A DNA stretch of 64,000 nt. Source: Streptomyces himastatinicus ATCC 53653 (GTDB taxonomy: Bacteria > Actinomycetota > Actinomycetes > Streptomycetales > Streptomycetaceae). The stretch's first letter is position 1; every line of letters begins with the position of its first letter. The notes beneath the pieces were generated by a model, which was given only the letters and a program-made list of their open reading frames with translations, searched no databases and was not told the origin of the DNA. The position numbers and the translations under genes were made by a program. The stretch covers positions 7,259,731-7,323,730 of the forward strand of contig NZ_GG657754.1 in the NCBI RefSeq assembly GCF_000158915.1. Direction: 5' to 3'. Of the stretch, positions 42,379 to 49,646 are shown piece by piece.

Positions 42379-43347
42379 TCAGGAGGTAGCCAGTGCGCGG
42401 TGGATACGGTCCATGGCGGTGGCGGCGTCCACGGTGGCGGCTATCCGGACCGGTGGCCGCTGGTCGGGGATGCCGCCTCGGCTGATGGTGAACTTCCGCT
42501 CGTCGAGCAGCGTGGCACCCCGCGTGTGCCCCGCCAGCTCGACCATGACCTGGCGCTCCTCGTAGGTGGCCAAGGACTCGTCGACCATGATGGCGGCGGC
42601 GAGCGGATCGTGCAGGACGCAGCCGACGGTGCCGCGGGCGCTGCTGTAGAGGGCGACGTAGGCGTCGAGTACGGATGTGGCGAAGCGAGCCGCCGGGGTG
42701 TCCGCGTCCGCGATCCGCTTCAGCCAGAATTCGTCGGCCCATGCGTGTTCGGTCATGTCCAGCGGGACCATGGTCAGGTCGAACCCCGCGCGCAGCACCT
42801 CTTCCGCCGCCTCCGGATCATGAGCGGAGTTCGCCTCGGCCCAGGCGGTGACATTGCCCGGGACGTGGAAGGCGCCGCCCATGAGGACCACGCGGCGCAG
42901 GAGGCGGGGGAGGTTCGGCTCCATGCGAAGGGCGAGGGCGATGTTGGTCAGCGGGGCCAGTGCGAGCAACGTCAGTTCGCCCGGCCGCTGTCTGGCCAGG
43001 CGTACGAGCTGTTCCGCCGCCGGCTCCGGGCTGGTCCGGCGCGGTGACGTGGGGCCGGCGCCGCCGCCGAGGCCGTCCTCGCCGTGGACGAACTCGGATG
43101 TCTCCAAAGGCTGTTGAAGAGGAGTCGGATGTCCGGCGGCGACCGGTATGTGGTCCAGGCCGACGACGTCGAGCACACGTAACGCGTTGGCCGCCGCGGT
43201 GGCCGTGGGCACGTTGCCGTGCGCGGCCCCGATGGCGACGATCTCGACGTCCGGCTGGGCAGCCAGGTACAAGATCGCCCAGGCGTCATCCACCCCGGGA
43301 TCCGTATCGAGGACAACGGACAGACGCGGGGGAGCGGCGGGTGGCAT
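42379..43347 (-). CDS. Inosine/uridine-type nucleoside hydrolase
   Basis: 322 residues; GAGGAG five bases before the ATG. The calcium-site signature DTDPGVDDAWAIL (Asp14, Asp16, Asp20, Asp21) and the later LLALAPLTNIALAL, GGAFHVPGNVTAWAEAN and HDPLAAA are all present. It cleaves the N-glycosidic bond of a ribonucleoside to ribose and base. It converges with the LacI-controlled operon (12-bp gap), so a metabolic link to that operon is possible but not proven. Confidence 0.93.
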   Translation of the reverse strand: MPPAAPPRLSVVLDTDPGVDDAWAILYLAAQPDVEIVAIGAAHGNVPTATAAANALRVLDVVGLDHIPVAAGHPTPLQQPLETSEFVHGEDGLGGGAGPTSPRRTSPEPAAEQLVRLARQRPGELTLLALAPLTNIALALRMEPNLPRLLRRVVLMGGAFHVPGNVTAWAEANSAHDPEAAEEVLRAGFDLTMVPLDMTEHAWADEFWLKRIADADTPAARFATSVLDAYVALYSSARGTVGCVLHDPLAAAIMVDESLATYEERQVMVELAGHTRGATLLDERKFTISRGGIPDQRPPVRIAATVDAATAMDRIHRALATS

Positions 43348-43478
43348 GCGGTCTCCTCTTGAGGCCCTATGTTTTTGTGGCCCAGTTGATGACTGGACTT
43401 CGCTCCCGCCACTGTTTCGTCATTCGTGCAGCATTGAAATGCTTTTCCCGGTCAGTGGCCGTCGCCCCGGCTTCTGGT

Positions 43479-44303
43479 TCAACGGCACGCCAGAAGCCCG
43501 TACAACAGCGGGATCCGCGGCTCCGGCAGCTGCCACCAGCCCGACGCGGTGCGTGTCATATGGGGCCAGCGAGGCCAGGGCAGTTCGGCCGACTCGCGCA
43601 GCCGCCGGATGCTCAGTCCCGCTCCGACCAGGGCGTTGATCACCTCGTCCAGCCCGTGCATCCACTCGTAGCTGTCGGTGGCGCCCTCGACGGCCGGGCC
43701 GTCCGTGTAGGTGTGCGTGGCGTCGCGGTGCACGGGGCCGCTGCCGCCCAAGTAGTCGTGCCGGAGCAGGAGTTCGGGGCCCTCTCCGGGGACGGGCTTC
43801 GGGCCGAGTGCGTTGAGGAGGGGATGGAACTCCGTGAGGTACAAGCGGCCGCCGGGGCGCAGCAGTTCGGCGACGGTGCCCGCCCAGCGGTCCAGGTCGG
43901 GGAGGTAGCACAGGGCGCCCTTGCCGGTGTAGACGACGTCGAACCGCCGCCCGCCGAGGGCCTCCACGGCGTCGTACACATCGGCCCGTACGTACGTCAC
44001 ATCGACGCCCGCCCGCGCCGCGATACCGGTCGCCGCCTCCACGGACGCCGCGGAGAAGTCGAGCCCGACGGTCCGCGCCCCACGCTGCGCGAAGGCCATG
44101 GTGTCCGTGCCGAGGTGGCACTGGAGGTGCAGTACATCGCGCCCGGCCAGCTCGCCGAGGTCGTCCCACTCCCACGGGGCGAACCAGCGCGAGGGGTCGG
44201 GCTCCTCGTCGACCCCGTAGAACCGGCTGGCGAGGTGGACGGGGGTCCGGGCGTCCCAGTTCGCCTGGTTGGCCTGCATCATCCGCTCGTACGCGTCGGT
44301 CAT
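43479..44303 (-). CDS. Class I SAM-dependent methyltransferase
   Basis: 274 residues. Motif I is the variant VLHLQCHLGTDTMAFA typical of a group of actinobacterial methyltransferases, followed by VGLDFSAASVEAA and VRADVYDAVEAL. The C-terminal part (ELPWPRWPHM, RIPLLYGLLA) is characteristic of the same group. Substrate unknown. It stands between the nucleoside hydrolase and the thioredoxin-fold gene with separate spacing, so no operon is evident. Confidence 0.87.
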   Translation of the reverse strand: MTDAYERMMQANQANWDARTPVHLASRFYGVDEEPDPSRWFAPWEWDDLGELAGRDVLHLQCHLGTDTMAFAQRGARTVGLDFSAASVEAATGIAARAGVDVTYVRADVYDAVEALGGRRFDVVYTGKGALCYLPDLDRWAGTVAELLRPGGRLYLTEFHPLLNALGPKPVPGEGPELLLRHDYLGGSGPVHRDATHTYTDGPAVEGATDSYEWMHGLDEVINALVGAGLSIRRLRESAELPWPRWPHMTRTASGWWQLPEPRIPLLYGLLACR

Positions 44304-44356
44304 GGGGTCACTATGGCAGGCACCAATGGTGAGGAAAGCCGAAAAGGCGACTGCGG

Positions 44357-44953
44357 CTACGGCCGTGGCGCGCGGGAGGCCAGGTCCAGCAGCTCGTCCA
44401 CCGTCCACTGGTCGTACGCGTGCTCGCCGTACTTCGCGGCCAGGACGGTCCCGTCGGGGGCGATGAGGAAGTCCGCGGGGAGGCCGAGGCGGCCGTGCGG
44501 CTGACGCCGGGACGGGAGCCCCTCGCGTCCGCGCACCAGCATCGCCGTGCTGCGCAGGATCGCGCGCAGCACGTGGAGCCACGCCCGGGGGTCCAGCAGC
44601 GCGCGGGGCGCCGACTCCACGCCGAACTCCGCGTACAGGTGCTTGTCGGGATCGGCGATCAGGGCGAACGGGAGCCCGTCCGCGTACTGCCGCAGCTCCC
44701 CGGCGGGGGAGTGGAAGACGGCGACCTCGCGCACGCCCGCCGCCTCGATCTCCGGATGCCGGACGGTCACCGAACGCAGATGCAGATTGCAGACGGGGCA
44801 GCCCGCGAAGCGGCGGAACTGGAGGTGGGTGAGGCGCCCGTCGGGTGCGGGGACGGTGAGCGCGGGCCCGCTGACGGGGCTCAGCTCGCGGGCGGTGACC
44901 CGGTCACCGGGGCGCAGGATTCCGTGTGCCCGGGCCGTACGGGACTCGGACAT
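44357..44953 (-). CDS. Thioredoxin-fold AhpC/TSA-like protein
   Basis: 198 residues from ATG 44953 (GGAGGGGG upstream). It has a peroxiredoxin-like layout with a CPVC pair (FAGCPVCNLHLRSVTVRHPEI), VAVFHSPAGELRQYA and PADFLIAPDGTVLAAKYG. The CxxC arrangement resembles PRX-like2/AhpC-TSA proteins rather than a classical 2-Cys peroxiredoxin. It is probably a thiol-dependent reductase or peroxidase. A TetR gene is divergent with two tandem palindromic operators between them. Confidence 0.83.
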   Translation of the reverse strand: MSESRTARAHGILRPGDRVTARELSPVSGPALTVPAPDGRLTHLQFRRFAGCPVCNLHLRSVTVRHPEIEAAGVREVAVFHSPAGELRQYADGLPFALIADPDKHLYAEFGVESAPRALLDPRAWLHVLRAILRSTAMLVRGREGLPSRRQPHGRLGLPADFLIAPDGTVLAAKYGEHAYDQWTVDELLDLASRAPRP

Positions 44954-44971
44954 GTGGTTCCCCCTCCGTAG

Positions 44972-45013
44972 GTGTATGTCGTACACCTACGAGCGTAAGC
45001 GTATGCCGTACGC
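44972..45013. promoter_or_regulatory. Two tandem TetR operators
   Basis: GTGTATGTCGTACAC (44972-44986) and GCGTATGCCGTACGC (44999-45013) are both palindromes with 5-bp arms around a 5-bp centre, 27 bp apart. They fill the gap between the thioredoxin-fold gene and the TetR gene and match the YGTA-n5-TACR style of TetR sites. Confidence 0.75.
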
Positions 45014-45024
45014 TGTCAACCCTC

Positions 45025-45666
45025 ATGCCACGACCCCGCTCCCTCACTCCCGAACGGATCGCCGCCGCCGCGCTGACCGTTATCGATCGCGACGGACTTG
45101 CCGCGTTGTCGATGCGTACGGTCGCCAAGGAGCTGGGCCTGAGCACGATGGCTCTCTACCGGTACGTGCGCGACCGCGGGGAGCTGGAGCGGCTCGTCGT
45201 GGAGCTGGTGCTCGGCGCCGTCGACACCGGGCCGCCGCCCCCGGACGCGTCATGGCGTGCGCGCGTCGAGGTCATGGTGCGGCGGCTGCGCGACACCGTG
45301 GGTGCCCATCCGTCGGTCGTCCCGCTGACGCTCACCCACCGGCACCGCTCGCCCAGCGTGCTGCGCTGGTCTGAGACGGTGCTCGCCATCCTCACGGAGG
45401 CGGGCTTCGCGGGCGGGCAACGGGTCATCGCGCTGCGCGGCCTGCTCGCCTACGTCATCGGGGCGATCCAGCTGGAGCACCTCGGGTCCCTGTCCGGCGA
45501 GGGCACGGTCGCCGTCTCCGCCCTGCCGCCGGACGAGTTCCCGTACATGAGCGAAACCGCGCGGCACGCGCGGAACGTCGGCGCCGAGGAGGAGTTCATC
45601 GGCGGACTGACCGTGCTGCTGCGCGGTCTGCGTCCGTCGGCCGGGCCCGGGCCTACCCGAGGGTGA
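45025..45666 (+). CDS. TetR-family regulator (TetR/ActR type)
   Basis: 213 residues beginning MPRPRSLTPERIAAAALTVI. Helix-turn-helix GLAALSMRTVAKELGLSTMALYRYVRDRGEL followed by a TetR_C-like ligand domain. Likely represses the divergent thioredoxin-fold gene and itself through the two palindromes upstream. Its 3' end overlaps the next TetR gene by 14 bp in convergent orientation. Confidence 0.9.
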   Translation: MPRPRSLTPERIAAAALTVIDRDGLAALSMRTVAKELGLSTMALYRYVRDRGELERLVVELVLGAVDTGPPPPDASWRARVEVMVRRLRDTVGAHPSVVPLTLTHRHRSPSVLRWSETVLAILTEAGFAGGQRVIALRGLLAYVIGAIQLEHLGSLSGEGTVAVSALPPDEFPYMSETARHARNVGAEEEFIGGLTVLLRGLRPSAGPGPTRG

Positions 45667-46273
45667 GGTAGCGGGTGAGCATCGCGACGATTTCGTTCTC
45701 GAGCCGGGTGGCGTCGATGGGGTCGGGTTCGGCGATGAGCTGGTGGATGACCAGCTCCACCGTGGAGACGAGGAGCCGGGCGGCGACGTACGTGTCCTCG
45801 ACCCGGACCTCCGGGCGCGTCTCGATCAACTCCTGGGCGTAGTCGATCAGTTCCTGCTGGAATCGAACGACCTTCGCCAGCAGTTCGGGCGATCGCGGCG
45901 CCTGCTCGAACATCACGCGGAGCAGATGCGGATCGTGGTGATGGTTCTCGATCACCGCTCGCACATGGGCGCGGAGGATGCCCTCGAGGGAATCGGGCAG
46001 TTCTTCGTCCCAGTGGTGCCTGGTGGCGGCTATCCCGTCATCGAGGTGACGGCCCACCAGCTCGACCAGGATGGCGTCCTTGTTCGGATAGTACTGATAC
46101 AGCGAGCCGATCGAGATCCGGGCCTGCTCGGCGATGCGGTTGGTGGTCCCGGCGGCGTAGCCGTACTCGGCGAAAACGTGAGCAGCGGCGGTGAGGATGC
46201 GCTGCCGGGTGAGCTCGGCCCGGACCTGGCGCGGCTGTTTACGTGGCTGAAGTCCACGCTGGCTCGACGTCAT
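45653..46273 (-). CDS. TetR/AcrR-family regulator of the redox operon
   Basis: 206 residues; GGAGGTGGTC precedes the ATG. N-terminal domain ELTRQRILTAAAHVFAEYGYAAGTTNRIAEQARISIGSLYQYYPNKDAIL is a textbook AcrR-type reader. It is divergent from the PPOX-reductase-SIP operon; the 180-bp gap contains the near-palindrome CAATTGCTCACAATAG, a candidate operator. Confidence 0.9.
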   Translation of the reverse strand: MTSSQRGLQPRKQPRQVRAELTRQRILTAAAHVFAEYGYAAGTTNRIAEQARISIGSLYQYYPNKDAILVELVGRHLDDGIAATRHHWDEELPDSLEGILRAHVRAVIENHHHDPHLLRVMFEQAPRSPELLAKVVRFQQELIDYAQELIETRPEVRVEDTYVAARLLVSTVELVIHQLIAEPDPIDATRLENEIVAMLTRYLTLG

Positions 46274-46453
46274 GACCACCTCCTGGACGGTGCCCCGAAA
46301 GCGAGTAGCGCGGCACCTGAACAATTGCTCACAATAGTGCCATGACCTGCGGCGAAGCGGTGAAGGACGGCCGTATGCAGGTAGGTGGAAACAGCTGAGC
46401 GACGCGCGTCCTGGGCGCCCGCCGCCTCCGCCTGATTCTCCGAAGGAGCCTTC

Positions 46454-47083
46454 GTGACGCATGCCCCTGCCCGCCCCCGGCGGATGTCACCGGCCGAGGT
46501 TCGCGCCCGGCTCGGCGAACCCGAAGCCATGATCGAGGCCAAGATCCGTGACCGTATCGACGACTACTTCCGCCTCTTCATCGCCCATGCGCCCTTCCTG
46601 ACCCTCGCCACGGCGGACGCGTCGGGGCGCGCCGACTGCTCGCCCCGTGGCGACTACCCGGGGTTCGTGAAGGTCCTGGACGACCACACCCTCGCGATTC
46701 CCGACCGCCCCGGCAACAAAATCGCCGATTCGTTCCGCAATCTGGCCGAGAACGATGGCGTCGGACTGCTCTTCCTCATCCCCGGACTGCGGGAGATGCT
46801 GCGCGTCAACGGCCGCGGCTATCCCACCGACGACCCCGATGTCCTCGCCCGGATGCGGACCGAGGCCAGAACACCGGAGCTGGCCATCGTGGTCGAGGTC
46901 GCGGAGGCGTACTTCCACTGCGGCCGCGCGCTCGTCCGGTCCCGGCTGTGGGACCCCGCGAGCCAGGCCCTCGCCGAGGAGATTCCGTCGATCGGCGAGA
47001 TCGCCGCGGCCCAGTTCGGCTTGGACATCGACCCGGGGCTCCTCGAACGCACCCTCCAGGACAGCTACCGGAAGCTCTACTGA
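46454..47083 (+). CDS. PPOX-class FMN protein (MSMEG_1061-like)
   Basis: 209 residues; GTG start with AAGGAG five bases upstream. Split-barrel FMN fold: FLTLATADASGRADCSPRGDYPGFV and IPDRPGNKIADSFRNLAENDGVGLLFLIPG, the wording of the MSMEG_1061 group. It is likely a flavin reductase or oxidase. First gene of a three-gene operon with an iron-sulfur reductase and a siderophore-interacting protein. Confidence 0.87.
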   Translation: MTHAPARPRRMSPAEVRARLGEPEAMIEAKIRDRIDDYFRLFIAHAPFLTLATADASGRADCSPRGDYPGFVKVLDDHTLAIPDRPGNKIADSFRNLAENDGVGLLFLIPGLREMLRVNGRGYPTDDPDVLARMRTEARTPELAIVVEVAEAYFHCGRALVRSRLWDPASQALAEEIPSIGEIAAAQFGLDIDPGLLERTLQDSYRKLY

Positions 47084-47105
47084 CCACGCCACAAGGTGAA
47101 TACCG

Positions 47106-48023
47106 ATGCAGCAGATGCAGCACACCACCCTCGACCACATCGAGCAGATCGCCGAGGGCGTAGTCTCCCTCGTCCTGCGCGGCACCACCGGCCCGCTGGC
47201 GCCCTGGGAGCCGGGCGCCCATATCGACGTGGCCCTGCCGAACTGGCTGACCCGGCAGTACTCGCTGTGCGGGGACCCGGCGGACCGCGACGCCTACCGG
47301 ATCGCCGTACGGCACGATCCCCTCAGCCGGGGCGGTTCCGAGTACATCCACCGGTTCCTGCGCCGCGGCCGCACCCTCGACGTATCGCTGCCACGGAACC
47401 ACTTCCCCCTCGTACCCGCCCCGGAATACCTCTTCCTCGCCGGTGGCATCGGCATCACCCCCATCCTGCCGATGCTGCGGGCGGCGGCCGCATCGGGCGT
47501 CCCGGTGTCACTGGTGTACGCAGGCCGGTCGCCCGCCACCATTCCCTTCGCCGACGAACTGCTTTCTCTCCACGGCGATGTGGTGCGGATCGTCGCCACG
47601 CGCCACCACGGCAGACCGGACCTCACCGCCCTGCGGTCCGCCCTGCGCCCCGATGCCCTGGTCTACTGCTGCGGCCCCGCGCCGATGCTCGCCGCGGCGG
47701 AAGCCACGTTCCCCGCCGAGCGGCTCCACGTGGAGCGGTTCCAGCCGGTGACCAGGACGTACGCCCCCAACACACCGTTCGAGGCGGTGTGCGCCCGGTC
47801 CGGGCGGACGGTCCAGGTGCCGCCGGACGAATCGCTGCTGGACGCCCTGACCCACGCCGGATACCCGGTGCCGTCCGGATGCCGCGAAGGCGTGTGCGGC
47901 AGCTGCGAGGTCACCCTTCTGGGCGGCGAGCCCGAACACCGCGACGACATCGGCGCCCCCGCGGGCCGCATGTACGCCTGCGTCTCCCGAGCCCAGTCCC
48001 CGCAACTCGTAGTGGACCTCTGA
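47106..48023 (+). CDS. FMN/2Fe-2S ferredoxin reductase (phthalate-dioxygenase-reductase type)
   Basis: 305 residues in three parts: flavin-binding barrel (RQYSLCGDPADRDAYRIAV), NAD-binding domain (FLAGGIGITPILPMLRAA; VYCCGPAPMLAA), and a C-terminal plant-type 2Fe-2S domain (SGCREGVCGSCEVTLL and a final Cys in MYACVSRA). It moves electrons from NADH via flavin to the cluster and on to a partner, usually an oxygenase; none is encoded here. The next gene starts four bases after its stop. Confidence 0.92.
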   Translation: MQQMQHTTLDHIEQIAEGVVSLVLRGTTGPLAPWEPGAHIDVALPNWLTRQYSLCGDPADRDAYRIAVRHDPLSRGGSEYIHRFLRRGRTLDVSLPRNHFPLVPAPEYLFLAGGIGITPILPMLRAAAASGVPVSLVYAGRSPATIPFADELLSLHGDVVRIVATRHHGRPDLTALRSALRPDALVYCCGPAPMLAAAEATFPAERLHVERFQPVTRTYAPNTPFEAVCARSGRTVQVPPDESLLDALTHAGYPVPSGCREGVCGSCEVTLLGGEPEHRDDIGAPAGRMYACVSRAQSPQLVVDL

Positions 48024-48026
48024 ACC

Positions 48027-48682
48027 ATGATCCCAAAGGTGCGCACCCCCGAATCGCGGCGGATGATCACGCTGGAGATGCGCAGGACGTGGATGGCGGA
48101 ACTGCTCCTCATGCCGAAATCCCGCAGACCGTGGGTGCGCAACTACACCATCCGGGCCACCCGTCCGGAACTCGGCGAAGTGGACATCGAGTTCGCCCTC
48201 CACGGCGACACCCCGGCCTCCACCTGGGCCCGCCACGCCCGCCCCGGAGACCCGGCGGGCATCTTCGACATGGGCGTGTCCTACCTGCCACCGCCGCACG
48301 CCGAACGGCAACTCCTCGCCGGAGACGAGAGCGCCGTCCCCGCGATCCTGGCCATCCTCGAACACGCCCCCGCGTCACTGTCCGCTGACGTCATCCTGGA
48401 GGTCCCCACCACCGCGGACATCCGCCCCGACATCACCGCCCCCGAAGGCGCCCGCGTCCACTGGCTGGCCCGCGACGACGCGTCCCCTCTCCCCGGCACC
48501 CTCGCCCTGCAAGCCGCCAAGGACTTCCCCCGCCACCGCCGGGCCGGTCCTACACCTGGGTCGCCGGAGAAGCCACCCTGGCCACCGGCCTACGCCGCCA
48601 CCTGGTACGCGACCACGGCGTCCCGAAGCCGGACATCGCCTTCCAGGGCTACTGGCGCCACGGCCGCTCCAGCCCGGGCTGA
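48027..48682 (+). pseudogene. Siderophore-interacting protein (SIP family), frameshifted
   Basis: FAD-dependent ferric-siderophore reductase type. The first frame carries MIPKVRTPESRRM...RNYTIRATRPELGEVDIEFALHG and reads well to LALQAAKDF. At the C-run near 48530 (TTCCCCCGCC) the frame shifts by -1: the family's C-terminal GRSYTWVAGEATLATGLRRHL and the end FQGYWRHGRSSPG-stop are one base earlier. One extra C in that run would restore a protein of about 218 residues. It is third gene of the redox operon. Confidence 0.83.
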
Positions 48683-48818
48683 TGCGGACGCCTGGTGGCG
48701 GCGCGGGTGTCGGTAGGACCACCCCCTATCCGGTGTTCAGGCCCACCGACGACGAGCACCGCAATCGGCAGGATTACTTCGTCAGCAGATGAACCGATGA
48801 GGAATTCGGGGGCCGCTC

Positions 48819-49511
48819 ATGAACGAGACCATTGCCAGACGCATCACCGGCATAGCAGGCATCGCCACGGCGGCCGCCCTCATCGTCGAAGTGCCCCTGT
48901 ACTTCATCTACTCGGGTCCGCCGCCGGACTCGAACGTCCTGGCCAGACTGCTGATCGGCATTGTCGCGCTCGCGTTCCTGCTCGTGTTCGTGACGGCCTT
49001 TCGTGAACTGGTCAAACGCGTGAGCCCCGCATATGAGTGGGTGGGCTCGATGGCCTTTGCCACGGGACTGGTCTACGTGACGGTCACCCTGGTCTCCAGT
49101 GGCCTGGAAGCCGGTGCGGTCATCGCCGTCGACCACCCGATCGACCCGACCATCGCCGTCAGCGGCACGTACATCCTCTACGGGTCGATCTCCCGCCTCA
49201 TGCTGGCGTTCTTCCTGACCTCGGTGGGCTACGTCATCGCCCGGACGAATCTGCTGCCGCGCTGGACCGGTCGGTCGGCGTACGTCCTGGCCGGAGTCAA
49301 CCTGGCCTTCGTGCCGTCTCTGTTCTTCGGCAACACCCCCGCGAACTTCTACGCGGCGAACGGCTGGGGCACCACCGCCCTGATGGGTGCGATCTTCAGC
49401 TACTGGCTGCTGGCCGTGGGCATCTCCACCTACCGCAGCGCCACGCGCCTGACCGCGACGGAGGAAAAGGGCGGGCGGGGAAGGCCGGGGGTTGGTACGG
49501 TCTCGGCATGA
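48819..49511 (+). CDS. DUF4386 integral membrane protein
   Basis: 230 residues with six hydrophobic helices, opening with the family wording MNETIARRITGIAGIATAAALIVEVP. Function unknown in general. Its TGA overlaps the ATG of the leader peptide of the following synthetase gene, so the leader could be translated by coupling as well as by its own initiation. Confidence 0.82.
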   Translation: MNETIARRITGIAGIATAAALIVEVPLYFIYSGPPPDSNVLARLLIGIVALAFLLVFVTAFRELVKRVSPAYEWVGSMAFATGLVYVTVTLVSSGLEAGAVIAVDHPIDPTIAVSGTYILYGSISRLMLAFFLTSVGYVIARTNLLPRWTGRSAYVLAGVNLAFVPSLFFGNTPANFYAANGWGTTALMGAIFSYWLLAVGISTYRSATRLTATEEKGGRGRPGVGTVSA

Positions 49512-49558
49512 AGCGCGCTGGTATGACGACGACGCCGGAGAGAGTCCCGGCGCGCTGA
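49508..49558 (+). CDS. Threonine leader peptide (16 residues)
   Basis: MKRAGMTTTPERVPAR then TGA. Three consecutive ACG threonine codons (49526-49534) lie 40 bp before a perfect terminator hairpin and about 110 bp before a threonyl-tRNA synthetase gene. The ATG overlaps the previous gene's stop (ATGA). A small hairpin (CGCCGG/CCGGCG, 49533-49538 with 49547-49552) starts right at the Thr codons. This is the layout of a ribosome-mediated attenuator in which stalling for charged Thr-tRNA permits read-through. The competing antiterminator is not fully evident. Confidence 0.65.
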   Translation: MKRAGMTTTPERVPAR

Positions 49559-49573
49559 TCGATGTCTTGATCC

Positions 49574-49603
49574 GAAGCCCCGGGGCGAGTGCCCCGGGGC
49601 TTC
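49574..49603 (+). terminator. Attenuator/terminator hairpin before thrS-like gene
   Basis: GAAGCCCCGGGGC (49574-49586) and GCCCCGGGGCTTC (49591-49603) form a perfect 13-bp stem with loop GAGT. It starts 16 bases after the leader peptide stop and 44 bases before the synthetase start. Only a few T residues follow (TGCTTG), as usual for Streptomyces terminators. Confidence 0.8.
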
Positions 49604-49646
49604 TGCTTGTGGTGGCGCTCGTCTCGGCAGACGAGAGGGGAATGCC

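Noticed and set aside
49560..49646. T-box riboswitch before the ThrRS gene
   Set aside because: No T-box consensus or specifier stem is visible; the Thr-rich leader frame explains the region better.
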